Counted from the stretch's first letter, positions 1-27,974 are shown. The stretch is 64,000 bases of DNA from Hyperoplus lanceolatus (GCA_026929865.2 CM049397.1:27828198-27892197), one strand, 5' to 3'. Program-made: numbers and translations. Notes: generated from the letters alone by a model not told the origin.

Positions 1-45
1 CTGTTCTCTCTCTTTCTCCCTCTCATTTATCTCCTTCCTTCTCAG

Positions 46-14880
<14,835 letters not shown>

Positions 14881-16333
14881 CTGACAAACAGAGGGGCAGA
14901 GTGCAGGAGAGGGCGGATGGACAATGGGTACAATTCACCTGTAATGCCTTTGCAATGGATGAAGGGAGGGAGAATAGGAGGAATATGAAACCAGGGAAGG
15001 GAATACAAAGTGTGGCGGTGATGTCAGACAGTGTAGGGGATGCTTATTTTTAGCTCCCCTTATCCTATTGAAAGCATAGTGTCATCACACTAGCTCATAC
15101 TGAAATCAATGGTAGCAAACAAAGAACATTTTAAAGTTTGTTTTATATTATTTATTGTGAAAATATTGTATAAAAATCAAGAGTACGTCACTATTGGGTA
15201 TGAATGTTTGTTTTTTCATAATACCAGTTAACAATTGTGCTATACAGTCAATTCAGGGTATGTTATTGGACAAACAGTATTCCAGCCACTATACACTAAC
15301 AATGAGGATGGCACGAAAATAATTTCCGACGTATTTTTTACTCATTTGGTATATTACCATCATCTAGTTTTACTATACAAACCTGTCACTCACCAGCCAA
15401 GTCTACTGAAAGATGACATTATGAATCAGTGGTTATGATTACTGAAGAACAGGTGCGCATCAAACATACAATGTGTCTGTTTTTGTTCTATCATGTGACC
15501 CATTTGCTTTTGGCATTTCTCATTAGTCAAATGTAACATGTACAAATATATATATATATATTCCAAGTGCGCAAGTATAAATTCAGGATCTTGCTATTTC
15601 CTCAACCAACAGAATGTTTCAAGAGTAGGGAAAACGGTACGTCACACGAAAGGATTGAATCCGAGACAGAGGCATTTTAAACTTGCACAATTCCAATAAC
15701 GGGAAAGGACATCAGCCATAATTGAGGCGTACTTCCTGTTTCCTGAAACCTCCCAGCCAATGACAAGCTTTCTTCTTCTGTTTAGAACCAATCCCGCTGT
15801 CATCCCTGGCCCCCTCTTCTCCTCTCTGACCGGACAGCACTAGGAACTTTTTGAACTAAATTTCACAGTGGAATACTGTGAAATACTGTCTGTAAACTAA
15901 AGGGAGACTGACTGATGTGTCTCATTTAAAAAAAGGAGGCTGCTTGGGCTTTGTGAAGCCCTGACCGAACACTTGATGATGAGGAATATTTCAAACAGAC
16001 AACCATGTAGGCAACAAGACAGACCAGAGTCCCTACATTGTTATACATGGAGCAAACAGGATACAGAGAAGAATGACATTACAATGCAAATGGATATGTG
16101 AGTGACATTCTTGAATAGGTTACGGTTCATGAAACATGTTCTTGCTGAACATAATTATATATTGTTTCCCCATTTGTTTGTCCTTTTTGATAAATACAAG
16201 GTTTTCATTTCCTTGTTACGTTTTTCCTTATTTAGGAAATATTAATGGTAGCTTTTTATTTTGAGAGATATGTTTAGATTGTAAGGAAAATATTTATTTA
16301 AATTTAAATTTAAATGAACATTTGAGAGGGTGA

Positions 16334-16439
<106 letters not shown>

Positions 16440-18648
16440 GGGCAAAGACTGAAAACAATAAACGTGCTGGTGATGGATAGCACACGAGAGAATGGAAGGA
16501 TTTGAAACAAGCAGAGGGTTGCCTCACCTTCGTTAAGCTCAGGTGACGAGTCATGAAGAACCGACATAAAATAAAAATGGAGAACGGTAGGATTGTTAAG
16601 ATTGCAATATTTATTTATAAATGTGTTTCTTGAGAGTACACTGTATGTTGTAGATAAATAAACATGCTTCAAAGTGCTTGTGAATAAGACTGCAGGTCAC
16701 TAGCTGACAACATGGTGATATTTTGTACATTTTACAGTGCAAATATGGTACACAATACTATAATACCGCCACAATGTGAAAGTGATCTTATTGGTTCCCT
16801 TTTTCTAAAGATGTTCCTGTCTTTGTTTGAAGTATTTAATGAGTTCTTGTCTTTGTACAGGGTAGGAATCAGTTTACCTCCATCACCAGATGTAGAAATG
16901 GAGATGAATCTATTGTGCATCACTCACTCTAAATTGCTTGATTTTGATCGGTCAAAGGGGATGGATATCATAATGAATACCAGACCATATAGGGATGTTT
17001 GACGTGTCCAAAGAATAACAAAGGCAGAATCCGGATTAGGACGTCTACTATTTTCAGTCATCTGTTGAACACGATACATAATAAAAATGAAAACATGAAA
17101 TCACACAGGCTAAATCAATAGGTCTGAAGGAGAACAAACAGAGCAAGTACAGAGAGTGTGTATTAGGGCACAGATCACAGACCTGAACTGTCTCCGAAAT
17201 GGGCAAAATGGGCTGCACAGCCTCAGCCAAAGCAATAGATATATTTGACTGTTGTTGGCGATGATGATACTGTATGTTCTGGACAACACATTACTGTATA
17301 CTGCCTGCTCAAATGTAGCCACAAGTCTGCTGTGATGAGAAAAGATCAGACCAACAGGACCATGTTCAAAAGTAACGTACTGTATGGTTGCAGTGCTCTC
17401 CGATGAATAAAACATTTTGACTTTTAACATGCTAGAACTGTGAGTTTAATCATTCTTAATCATACTGGCTGTGACACCAATTCTACCTATTGCATAATTT
17501 TAAAACTTTATGGATGTCCATTGAAACACACTTAATCTAAGGTTATTTTAGGGGGGCACTTGTTATTTGATACCAGTGAAAGACAAATAGTCTGCATGTT
17601 GCCATTGTGGAAGGACTGTCTGTCATTTACCGAATGCTTGCCAAACTCCGGAGTTCAAGTAATTCTTTTAAATGCATCAAGATTTGGCTTCTTTCTCATT
17701 TTTGGAAGAGGTTATACAGAACAGGCCATGATAATTGTTGATTTCAACTACTGGTTTGAGTTCATTCATGCTAAATTGCACCTATTATATTTGACATGTT
17801 CCTCTCGGAGGCTAATGGTTGCCTCATATTTTCTGGTAAACCGTCTCCTATACAGAATGCAAGCATTATAAGCATTAGCAAATATTAGTCAATGCAGATA
17901 GGACAAGTAAGTGGTCCCAAGGGACAGAATTATTTTAAACATGATGCGGCACAGTAGCATTGCATTTCATCCTATGTTAATCTAATGATACTTGTGTGTG
18001 TGGGGGGGGGGCTTGAACATTAGCCTGATGAGGGATGCCTTTTCACTGGAGGATTTGTGTTTTCTGTTCTTTATGTTGTCACTCTTGTTAGGATTTGCAT
18101 ATACTGTATGGTGCTGCATTATTTTTTGAGGGAATTTTCTGAGGATTTTTTTTTTCTTTTTTCATTATCAGCCACTGTAGACGTCCCCCTCTCAAACACT
18201 GCCTTGCACTAACACTCAAGTGAAGTGACTACACTACCTTAAAACCACATTAGTGACATGCATCTCTCAGTCATCTCGCTTTCGGAACAATACAAGTAAT
18301 ATTTAATTGTGGAAATAAAGAACACATTTTCAAAAGAATGAAACAGATGATGCCAATGCACAGCAGTTGTTCAGCTAGCAAGCAAGCAGTAAAACAATGG
18401 GACCTCTACAGTGGCTACATCTGACAGTGCCGAAAAAAATCCACTACAACCACTAAAAAAACAAATTTTTTTCTGGTAAGCAGAAGAGCTGAGTTCAGTT
18501 GCTATTACAGTAGGATGTGCGCTTTGGCAACAAGATGAATGTGCCACCGGTAGACGAGGTGACAGTGGACACGTGCCCTAAAGGTTTTTTTCCTTTTATT
18601 ATTTTTGTTCCTGCTATTGTCATTGTTTAAACATGGTTGATGGAGGCC

Positions 18649-18654
18649 AATAAA
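18649..18654 (+). other. candidate polyadenylation signal AATAAA
   Basis: Canonical hexamer just upstream of the family A transposon, 3.8 kb after the stop codon of tmem132. AATAAA at 17406-17411 and 16457-16462 are alternatives. Confidence 0.3.
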
Positions 18655-18711
18655 GACCCATAACCAAAAACCTGTCAGCCTGTTCCTTTTTTTTACAATA
18701 CTATTGTTTGA

Positions 18712-19289
18712 TAGCCTGGAAATCCAGACCCTGATATCTTGAACAATAGAGGGTCTGGCCACGATCAATAGTAATTTCCAACTCAAGGGGCGGATCCTAC
18801 TCGTGCATTTCAAATGCCACTGCACGCAGTTGGATAGCACTACAACCAATCAGAGCGATGCACAAGGTGCGATGCACAGCTGTTCGTTTAGCAACAGCTT
18901 TTAAACTGTTAAATTAAACGTTTGCCGTTGTCGGTCGGCAAAACAGAACATTCCACTTACTTGCTAATGAAAGATTTGAGTGCCGTCTTCCAAATCGTTA
19001 AGGGTCGAGGCCAAAGCAGTCTCAAACTCACACAACATATCCGCAGCCATCTTTGATGTTTACTATCACGGCTTCGACGTCGCATGCACGTCACTGTCGT
19101 CATCCGGTTACGTCCTCCCCAGAGTACCATATAAAGGGCTCTGGCACGCCCATATTAGATAGAACCAATTGAAACCATAGCCAGATTTCTGGTTTTCTTG
19201 ATAAAGCTTCAACGGAGCGTGTCCAGACCAACACGCGCAGCAAATTTAATTTGCCAGCGCCTAGTGGCAGGTCTGGGAATGCCAGGCTA
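18712..19289. mobile_element. 578-bp non-autonomous DNA transposon, family A copy 1
   Basis: Begins TAGCCTGGAAATCCAGACC and ends with the near-inverse GGTCTGGGAATGCCAGGCTA. It is flanked by a perfect 9-bp duplication ATTGTTTGA (18703-18711 and 19290-19298). A second copy of identical length, same orientation and very high identity lies at 53741-54318. A 9-bp duplication suggests a Mutator-like or Merlin-like source rather than hAT (8 bp). It contains no transposase-like frame. Confidence 0.92.
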
Positions 19290-19298
19290 ATTGTTTGA

Positions 19299-19983
19299 TC
19301 CATTTGTGTCACAATACCAATCAACTACGGCTTCCTGCCATGACAATATGTTATTTTGATTCATAAAACAATATAGAGAAAGCTCCAGTATTTATATTGT
19401 TCATCATAGTGTTGGCGGTACATACAGAGAGTAGTTAATGGAACTTTTCCCAAGGTGACATTGTCCAAACATCGTTGCAGGTTCATTTAGAAGAGCTGTC
19501 ATTTTTTAAATAATATGCATATGTTTTTCAGACCAACATTATAAAATATCGGGAAATGCAACATACTGTAGAGCTCTAAATTAAGATACCGCCCTAAATG
19601 ATCAGTTGCTGGTTTTACTATTTGAATGTATGCTTTTTGAACCAGAATGTTTGTTTTTTATATTATAGACAACATTTCTCCTCAATTCTAAATATAAACA
19701 TTGTTATTTAAAATGTAAATATATGAACAATATGAGACCTCTGCAATCCTGTTTAAGGTATTTTTTATTTATTTTATTTATTATTTTTTCGGACAATTCC
19801 ACACAATACACAATTTTCTCTTGCAAATATTCATACATCATACTTTGTGTTGTCCGAAAAGAAACGGAAGAAGCCAAAGGCTTATCAGGTCCCGCCCCCA
19901 TTTACATCAAATTCGGATTCAGATACACAGTTACTGTTAGAGAAAATAAAAATAAAACAAAAAACATATTTTTATATATATAG

Positions 19984-19984
<1 letters not shown>
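19299..19984. other. intergenic, nothing recognised
   Basis: AT-rich single-copy-looking sequence between family A copy 1 and the TA array. Confidence 0.6.

Positions 19985-20058
<74 letters not shown>
19985..20058. repeat. (TA)n array
   Basis: About 74 bp of TA next to the 3' end of a LINE fragment; it may have grown from that element's simple-repeat tail. Confidence 0.95.
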
Positions 20059-20059
<1 letters not shown>

Positions 20060-20064
<5 letters not shown>

Positions 20065-20390
20065 CCCATACATTTTTTTTTTTTTAAGAATCTGCAGTCC
20101 AATACACAGTCAATTTTAATGTAATTGCTTCAGCTTTTAAGATCAGTTCAGCACAGTTCAGTTTTTCTGTGACAATGCCAAGTGTATAAAGTGTGAAGTG
20201 GCCTTGTATTTGGCCTGTTCCATTTCTTAACTGGTAGTCTAAACACTTCTGCAAAAGTATTCAAAAACAAGTCTGTCTGCTGGCCTGTATTATTCTTTAC
20301 AATATTGTTATGTAAGTGACATTGACATTGTGCTCAGGTTATTAGTCTGTAATTTTCAATAATATCATTTCCAAACATGTACTTGGTATA
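20060..20390 (-). mobile_element. 5'-truncated LINE fragment, same family as the LINE at 59.6-63.4 kb
   Basis: The reverse complement of about 20075-20375 matches 63040-63345 closely. It includes the last codons of the LINE protein (IIENYRLIT then stop), the same 3' UTR (taacctgagcacaatgtcaa) and the terminal ctgcagattctt followed by an A run. Only the extreme 3' end is present, the usual result of aborted reverse transcription. Confidence 0.88.
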
Positions 20391-21489
20391 TGTATGCATA
20401 ATATGTATGGCTTTATAGTTTACAAAAAGGTCAGGTTCTGATTGCTCATATTTGTAAACAAGAAGAGAGAACACAAAACATTTGAAATTATCTTTTTGTA
20501 AAACAAATGATAAACAGTGACTTTAATTAAGAATATTTGTAATTTAAAAAGTAATCATAAAAGAATCAGAAGACAACAGCAACTGATTTAACTGATCGGC
20601 ACTCCTTCAATCAAGGAGGAGATGACAAAAATCAGCATGGTGGCAACCAATGGCTAATCACCGTCTAGCTCAGAACAATGCCTGCTGGTTATAAATTGTT
20701 TCCAACTTAAACTGATGTCAACGCATCACAGGCATTGCAATTACTTTGCATGATGGGAAATGATTTTAGTTACTCGGCTGAAAGGATCCACGTCAGCTAC
20801 GATTTTCTCTTTTTTGTTTGTAGCTTCCAAAGCAGACATGGATTGGATGGGCTCACTTTTCAAATGATAGGCCTACCTCTAGAGACCAATTCCTTCCTTC
20901 CTAATTTTGCCTGGGCTCTAATCGGCGGGTTGCTGTGAGCTTTGTGCCACTTGGGAGGCCCAGCGGGAGTCGTAATGATAGAGAGGCATTTACATCAAAA
21001 GTTAATTAAGATAATGCTTTGTAGCCCACCGGATTACCAGGAGTAAGTGTGCAATTAGATTAGCATGATAACGTTTATATATTCCTCCATGGTCCTGTGT
21101 AGCATACTGCCCACCATCTTACACAGTGTGGAAAGAAAAGCTGTTTTAAGAAGAAAACGAGGAGCAGATCAGGACAGGTTTTTAGAAATGGGCTTAAATC
21201 ATCATCACCACCACTCAGCAGGACCCTGTCTGCCCATACAACATGATTAGAATGTAGTCAAATGATCCCAAATATCATGGGAGGATTATTACAGTACATA
21301 TAAATGTCAGTAATGCAAGGGAAATGGTTTAATCTACCATTAATCTGATTATGTAGTAAGTAAATGTAAATGTAGATAAACACTGAACTTCAGCTCATTT
21401 AAAGAGCATATCACAAACGTTTGTGAACACTTTACAAGGCAGAACATATTGAGATATTGCATCCTGTTGGTGTGTCTAAAAATATTTTT
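20391..21489. other. intergenic, candidate conserved non-coding block at 20880-21075
   Basis: No ORF or repeat recognised. The stretch 20880-21075 is non-repetitive, balanced in composition and has several TTAATTA/ATTAG cores. Confidence 0.4.
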
Positions 21490-21498
21490 GCTAAAAGA

Positions 21499-21725
21499 TA
21501 GTCTCGCAAAGCCAGACCAAACTGCAGCAAGTAGTATGGTCTGGAAGCACTCCGTTTAGAGCCGTCTATTCGGGGGGGAAACTGGGCTGGCCTGTTTTTA
21601 TTTCTTTAAACCAATCACAATCCTCTACGGCGGGGCTAAACCCGGGAAGCAGCCAATGGAGGCATAGCGTTGTTTGCCGACGCCAGCGCTTAATAGACGC
21701 TGGCGGAAGTGGTCAAGCCAGACTA
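21499..21725. mobile_element. 227-bp MITE with 9-bp duplication, family B
   Basis: Ends TAGTCTCGCAAAGCCAGACC and (right, read inward) TAGTCTGGCTTGACC. The perfect 9-bp duplication GCTAAAAGA is at 21490-21498 and 21726-21734. Duplication length and TAGYCT...CCAGACC tips match family A, so the two are probably moved by the same or related transposase. Confidence 0.88.
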
Positions 21726-21734
21726 GCTAAAAGA

Positions 21735-22674
21735 TGATCTTTAGTATTTTATTGTATTATTTTATATAAAATACACACTGGGTTACTTAGGCTATTTCCA
21801 TTCATTACATTTCCTCCAAAGCCATGTAGGTTAACCCTGAAAATTAACATCCACTTAATTCTATTCTGAATTATATTAACAGTTTACAGTTTGAGGACAC
21901 TTAACTAAAAAAAACGTCAGTTAGCGTGTGTGTTCAAACATGTACCGGATCTACCAAGGGAGGAGAAGCCAGGTGGAGTTAATCTGGCAATTGACAATGT
22001 CTTACAGTAGTTACAGTCATCTCCGTGCCACTGCAACATTTGGAATGGAAAGTTGCTGTAAAAGAAACCGAGGAGTACTCCTCTAACAAGAAACATAAAG
22101 TTTTAAGCTATACCTGGAAAAAAAGTGGGAATAAAAGCTCTTTACACAGTGCTGCTAATAGGCTATCAGCTAACGTGACAGGCTCAGATCACAAGTTAGC
22201 AGCGATTTAAACAGAAGAGGAGTTCTTTGAGCAGATGGACTAAAGGAATGTTGCAAGTGATGTTGGACCTAACATGATATGGATATAGACCACGTTGACA
22301 GAGAGAAGGTGAACTTCTAAACGTGAGTAGCCATACCATCAACTGTCTATCCGTATCTTTCTTTCGATGGTTAACTGTCTTTACCTGGCTGTCTGTGTGT
22401 GTGTAATTCCCTGCTGTGTACATGACGTATGGAGGCAGCCTAGACTGTTACTGTACTTACTGGACCTTGTTTTTACTGGTGCTGCTGTTGTGTAGGCCTA
22501 ATTGCTGCTACAGGGACAAGCCCGCCGAGGGTTTAAATCTAAACAACATTCCCTCTGTTTTGCATTTATTGGCTGAGGTGAATGTTGTATTTTGTGAAGG
22601 ACCCGTGCAGAAGCTCTGCAGGTTGTTTGTGTGACGTTTTTTGTTACTATTCTTGTTGTGTAGTCGTAGTAGTA
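21735..22674. other. intergenic, nothing recognised
   Basis: Single-copy-looking sequence; short ORFs here have no recognisable features. Confidence 0.5.
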
Positions 22675-22682
22675 GCCTAGGC

Positions 22683-23743
22683 CAGTGCTTCTCAATTATT
22701 TTCTGTCATGCCCCCCCTAGGAGACTGAAATTTTTTTGCGACCCCCCTAAATTGAAATACTATTGAGAACCTGCTAATATTTATTTATTTATCTGTATAA
22801 GAGTTATATATGAGTTTGAGTTGCTAGCACCAGCATTCTGCATACAATCACCTTATTATTAAAATAGATTAATAAAATTTGCTGACATCTGCAACATCTT
22901 AAAACAATTTCCAAGTTTATTAACTCAATTTGTAACATTTAAACAAGACCGTTCAGTCTGTGTGAATCTCAAAACACAGAAACAAGAGCAAATGTTTCAC
23001 TGGGGTTTTCATTTAATTAATAACATTTTTAAACAGTAAACATTGGTCACTTGTCAGTCAGCTTCATCATCTTATTCCCTTTCAAAAATATATATGACTT
23101 AAAAATAAACATTACTCTTTGTGTGCAACATTTGCAACAATATTTAATGTACAATTTGCATACTTTCCCTGAACATAACACAAGACATTAAAAAAGCCTT
23201 GAACCCTGAACTATTTGAAACTGGCTGCTACATCAGTTTGAGCTTTTTTAATATAACTAAATTCACCTTTACAATTATTTTGAACTTATTTCCCTATTTG
23301 TCTGTTTTATATGAACACATTCTGCTTATAATACACAAAAATACAATTTGCTCTGTATTCTAGTGGCTGCAGTGAGCCCTCTTTGCAGTGCACATCATTC
23401 CAAATCTGGGCTTCAAACTTGATACTGCTACTCTTAACTCTTGCTCAATGTTAAGCTGGGACCTGTACTCTGTCTTGAGTGCAGCAACAGTGGAAAAGCC
23501 CATCTCACACAGATAAGATGTTGACAGCCTTCTGTCCAATGAGTGGATACTCCCTTTCTTTGTAAGATCTAAATTCTGTTACACCTCTGACCCTTGGTAT
23601 AATGTTTATTTAAGAAAAAAAAAATATATATATATAAAAAAAAAAAAAAAAAAAAACACTAAGTCCCCCCTGCCGCTCGCGCCCCCCCTGAGACCCCACC
23701 GCGACCCCCCTGGGGGTCGCGCCCCACCATTTGAGAAGCACTG
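22683..23743. mobile_element. hAT (Charlie-like) transposon remnant
   Basis: Terminal inverted repeats start CAGTGCTTCTCAA and end TTGAGAAGCACTG, close to the CAGTGGTTCTCAA tips of vertebrate hAT-Charlie elements. The 8-bp duplication GCCTAGGC (22675-22682, 23744-23751) is itself a palindrome. The right part is G/C-rich (gacccccctgggggtcg). The inside retains the coding end of a hAT transposase on the minus strand. Confidence 0.93.
23360..23580 (-). pseudogene. hAT transposase C-terminal fragment
   Basis: Minus-strand reading gives SLDRRLSTSYLCEMGFSTVA, then ALKTEYRSQLNIEQELRVAV and KPRFGMMCTAKRAHCSH with a stop at 23360-23362. The pattern YLCE-x-x-FS...K-x-x-YRS-x-L...L-RVA is the conserved C-terminal dimerisation region of hAT transposases (ZBED5/GTF2IRD2 relatives). 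About 73 codons remain; the catalytic core and N-terminus are gone, so this is an internal-deletion derivative. Confidence 0.85.
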
Positions 23744-23850
23744 GCCTAGGCTATAACAAATCATCAGCTTTAATAAGGAACACTGTCAGTCTTGTTGACC
23801 TTATGCATATGCCAAGCATATAGAAATGTCTTTACGGCCTGTCTGACTAA

Positions 23851-24046
23851 GGCAAGGCAAGGCAAGGCAAGTTTATTTATATAGCACAATTCAGACACAA
23901 GGCCACTCAAAGTGCTTTACAGGGGCAAGATTAGAATACATAAAACACATTATAAAACATTTAAAAGCGAATAAAAGAAGCAAATAAAAATTAAATAAAA
24001 ATTAAAACTCGATTTAATAAAAGAAGCAAATAAAATGAAAATTGCA
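23851..24046. repeat. dispersed fish repeat with GGCAA tandem tip, copy 1
   Basis: Four GGCAA units, then gtttatttatatagcacaat, then acaaggccactcaaagtgct and an A-rich tail. A second copy in the opposite orientation is at 56400-56556. This motif is common in fish genomes; I cannot name its class with certainty. Confidence 0.75.
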
Positions 24047-24587
24047 AGTTAAGGGCGTTTAACCTACATGCTGCCAAAATGGGCACTTGGGTTCACAGTG
24101 TAATAACTTGGGTGTGATATTGCTTATTCTTTGATGTAGTTTTGAACAGCAGTACATTTGGAAATGTTTTCTGGTATTTCAGTAAAATTCATAAGCTCAT
24201 TCAACATAGCTTATTGGCGATATTTAATGCATTATGGGTTTTTTTTCTCACATTTTTAGAAAACAAAAAAATAGTCATTCCATTTATTGTAGAAATTGTC
24301 TACAGACTGTTCATGAATAACATTTTTTTGAGTAGATATTTCTCTATTTTGTTTAATTACCTACTGTATGTTTTATATAATGATTTCATTTTAGCGGCCA
24401 CTGTAACTGTAGGGTTGAATGATTAAACAAATCATTAAATGTGTCAATCACATATGTATTACCATTTACATACAGTTTTGATTATGTATTAATGATGCCA
24501 ACATTTAGCTGGGGATTTGTTTAAGTTTTTTCTTTTATTTGACTGTTGGTTAAGACTAAAACCAAGTTTGAATACATGTCATGTAGC

Positions 24588-26414
24588 CAGGGGCGCCGTA
24601 ATGGGGTGAAAAGTTAGGACGATTCTAAGGGCCCGTGACTGGCAGGGGCCCAAAAATATTAGAACTTAAGGATTTAAAAAAAAATCAATACTTAATCTTT
24701 AATCAATACTCTCCATTAATAAAACATTTTATCTAACGTGAAACAAATAAAATTAATGGTTAATTTAAAAGTTTTCTGACAAAAAGTAACAATTTCAAAA
24801 CTCTGTACACCCCCCTGTATTTAGAAGTAATGGTTTGGTCCACTTTTCAAACAGCTCCGCATCTAGTGTTGCCACCCGTCCTGTTTTTCCCAGAATGGTT
24901 CTCTTTTTTCACCATCACAATTTGTCTAGTTTTTTGGGGGGGAAATGCCAAAATCTCATTTGATTTCCTTCGTTCAGTAGTTAAGGCCGTTTCAAACGGG
25001 CCAAGGAGTTTGTTGCGCCAACTAATTCTCAATGGAGAGACGAGCGGGGCCGGGCAGAGACAAGCGGCACCACAAGTGGGCAGGGGCGGTCTCAACGATC
25101 TCTGGGCCCGTTTCAAGTTCAAGACCCAGTGTGGGCCCCCCCCCTTTTTTTTTTTTTTAAATAAATAATGCTTGCCCCCCGCGAAAAAAAAAATATTGTG
25201 GAAACCATTTGGTTCATAGACAGATTATGAGATAATGGGCCCAGAGGGTGGATAGCTACTTTTTTATGAACAGTAAAGAATTCACACATAGAAAGCTTAT
25301 TACTGCATGTGTGAGGGGGCCTTCAAGGCCCCTCATGAAGCCCCTAAGATAGAGCTAATACGTAATGCTTTTGTTTTGCACTTGCTTTTCTATTTTTCAC
25401 CTACTAGTTGAGGGGCCATGATGATTTATTTCCTTATTGTAGGCGATTCCTTTTTTTAGACCCGGTTATTGACATGAATGACTGAGCTCTTTGACAATGC
25501 GACATTTAAAGTTATTATCAGTATTTCTGGCATAGGGCCCCCCTGAGCCCCTGGGACTGGTTGCATGCAATTTTCTTCTCAAAGTGCACCAGATTGATGA
25601 ATTTTACTTTAAAAGGTTGCATGCAAAGGTTGAATGCTCCCCCGGATCCCCCTACAAGGTCCAGGGTTCCCACCTCAGTCTCCTTATATATCCTACTGTA
25701 AAAAGCACTGTAGGTGTTTATGGCTATTATAGGTCATTACACTGAACTGGTAGCCTAATAATGGCCGAGCCCTCCGCCCCAAACATCAAGTGTCCCTTTT
25801 TTTTCTAAATCCAAGGTGGCAACCCTATCCGCATCCCGTGCCACTATCGAGAGTGATTAACGGGGGATGATTGAATCATGTCTCAGCGACAAAAGTCAGT
25901 ATATCAAAAGCGAAAAGAGAGGAAAGAAAGAAAGATAGATGAATTAAAGGGCGACAGTATGTCTTTTTGATATTCATGTAGATGACGCAATTTGTTAATT
26001 TAAAGAGTTATATTACGTACATTGACACCACAACTGATGTTGAGATTTTTTTCATTTGAGAATTGAAAAAATAAAATGTGATTTTCACCATAAGAGATGG
26101 CCTGTAGCAGATTTGTTTTCCAGAATATTAACCTTGCATCGTATAGAGAATTGTCTGCAGAATGTTGAACATTTGCACAATGTTGTATTTTAACAGCTCA
26201 GTGTCAGTGTATTGTAGGCCTTTAGTATTGGACTTCAACATAGGTGCACGCCTGTATGAATAGAGTTATAGGTAGTTTAGGTATCTTAAGCTTCAATGGG
26301 TCTGTTGGGTTCTGGACGTTCCATTACAGAACATTGCATTTGCTTGGCGTGGCCTGGTTGGGGGCCCAGAGTGATATCTTTTCATGGGGCCCAAAATCTC
26401 TGGCGGCGCCCCTG
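24588..26414. mobile_element. hAT-like element, mosaic inside
   Basis: Ends CAGGGGCGCCGTAATGG and GGCGGCGCCCCTG, with a perfect 8-bp duplication CATGTAGC (24580-24587, 26415-26422). Inside, 25082-25570 is closely related to the nested element at 28772-29700. The segment from about 24857 to 25830 is bounded by GTTGCCACCC and GGTGGCAACCC, suggesting at least one more insertion. A short 5' coding piece starts at 25878. Confidence 0.88.
25878..25970 (+). pseudogene. possible hAT transposase N-terminal fragment
   Basis: A 30-codon frame MSQRQKSVYQKRKERKER then KIDELKGDSMSF and stop. A very basic K/R-rich start is typical of ZMYM-like hAT transposases. The piece is short, so this is suggestive only. 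Confidence 0.35.
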
Positions 26415-26822
26415 CATGTAGCTTCTGGTCATTTTGAGAAGAATTTATTATTTTGGTCATTTTAAAAAGTTCAATCACTTAATTGAAAAAAATATATATA
26501 AATAAATAAAATAAAATAAAATAAAATAAAAAACATGTTTTCTCTTAGCTTTAGGAACATGACGTGACCCGTAAACATGCCATGAGGGTGCTGCACTGAG
26601 GTGTATTTATTTACCGCACCAGTGAGAATGCATCTATTGAGCCAAGCCAGACTCGTGAGGGAAAACAGGAGTCAAAATCTAGACCCTTATTACACTCTAT
26701 CAGTAATAAGGTTCACAAAGAGCCTCTCCGGCCATTTCTCCAAACATCACCCCATTTTCCTCCATCAAATACCACTCAGATGTTGTTAGAGTACAACTCT
26801 GTGTGTGTAGTGTTTGTGTGTA

Positions 26823-26846
26823 TGTGTGTGTGTGTGTGTGTGTGTG
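26823..26846. repeat. (TG)n microsatellite
   Basis: Short TG array; a looser GT-rich stretch precedes it. Confidence 0.95.
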
Positions 26847-27074
26847 CACCTGCTTTTGTATACTTGTCAGGACCAAGTTGTTCATACAAGAGAGTTGAAA
26901 GTGGAAGGAACAATTTGGTCATGCAACAACTCTAGGGTCTCCTGTTAAATTAAATCATGACTCATTTAGGATACAATTAGTGATGGTTAAAGAAAACCTT
27001 TAGCCAACATAATTATTTATGTATAACTACAATCTACCATTTAAGCATTAGTACATACTGTATGTGTTTTGCAT

Positions 27075-27077
<3 letters not shown>

Positions 27078-27168
<91 letters not shown>
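27078..27168. repeat. (TG)n microsatellite
   Basis: About 90 bp of pure TG. Confidence 0.98.
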
Positions 27169-27170
<2 letters not shown>

Positions 27171-27974
27171 GTGTGTTCTGATGAGAACTTCTGATGTTGT
27201 TATTTGTCGGATTAGACCCATAGTGTTTTTGTCCATTAAGGTAAATACAGCCCACTTTCTTTTATGCTTGCATGGCGCGTGCACACACACACATACACGC
27301 ACACAGAACTAAAGCCACCCGCACTATAATGCACTCCTATTTAGTCATTATGGCATTATCAGCTCTCCTCAGATCCATCCTCGTATAACCCATTGAAATC
27401 ACACATACCTACTGCATCTGTAGGTAGGTGTGGGAAAGGAAAACTCAGACAACACATTTAAACCTGCACCGACAACAAAATACAAGACACATAAAAGTTA
27501 TGTCTTTGTGAGTGTGTCTCAATAAGAGCTTTCCTTTTAAGATCATATACTGTAGACTTGTCAAAAGTTTGCTGCTTTTGACAGACGCTTTCCCTCCGAC
27601 TGCCCACAAAGGAACACACAAACTCCCCCAAATACCTTGCCTTTTTCCTCTTTTCAGTACACAGTCTTTCTCTAACTCTGACCCCCTCCCACTCCCCCAT
27701 ACCTCTGCCCATATGTCTTGCTTTCTCTCTCTGACTGACTTGCTCATGCACATTCCACAGTATTGCACTCCAATTTAGAGCCGCTTTCCATTTACATGTG
27801 TTTTGTCTGTCCCTGCAGGCCGGGCTCTGCTACACTAGTTGATTTACAGCTCTTATCAAATACATATTGCCAAGCGAGTGAGACGTGCAACCTTTCATTT
27901 GCACGCTGCCGCCCTGCAAATTCGATACGCTACATTAACAAGAAAAATCACTGCTGCTATGCATGCCGAGAGAT

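Noticed and set aside
21199-21219. CATCAC run giving five histidines in a short frame
   Set aside because: Short trinucleotide-like stretch in a 61-codon frame with no other support.
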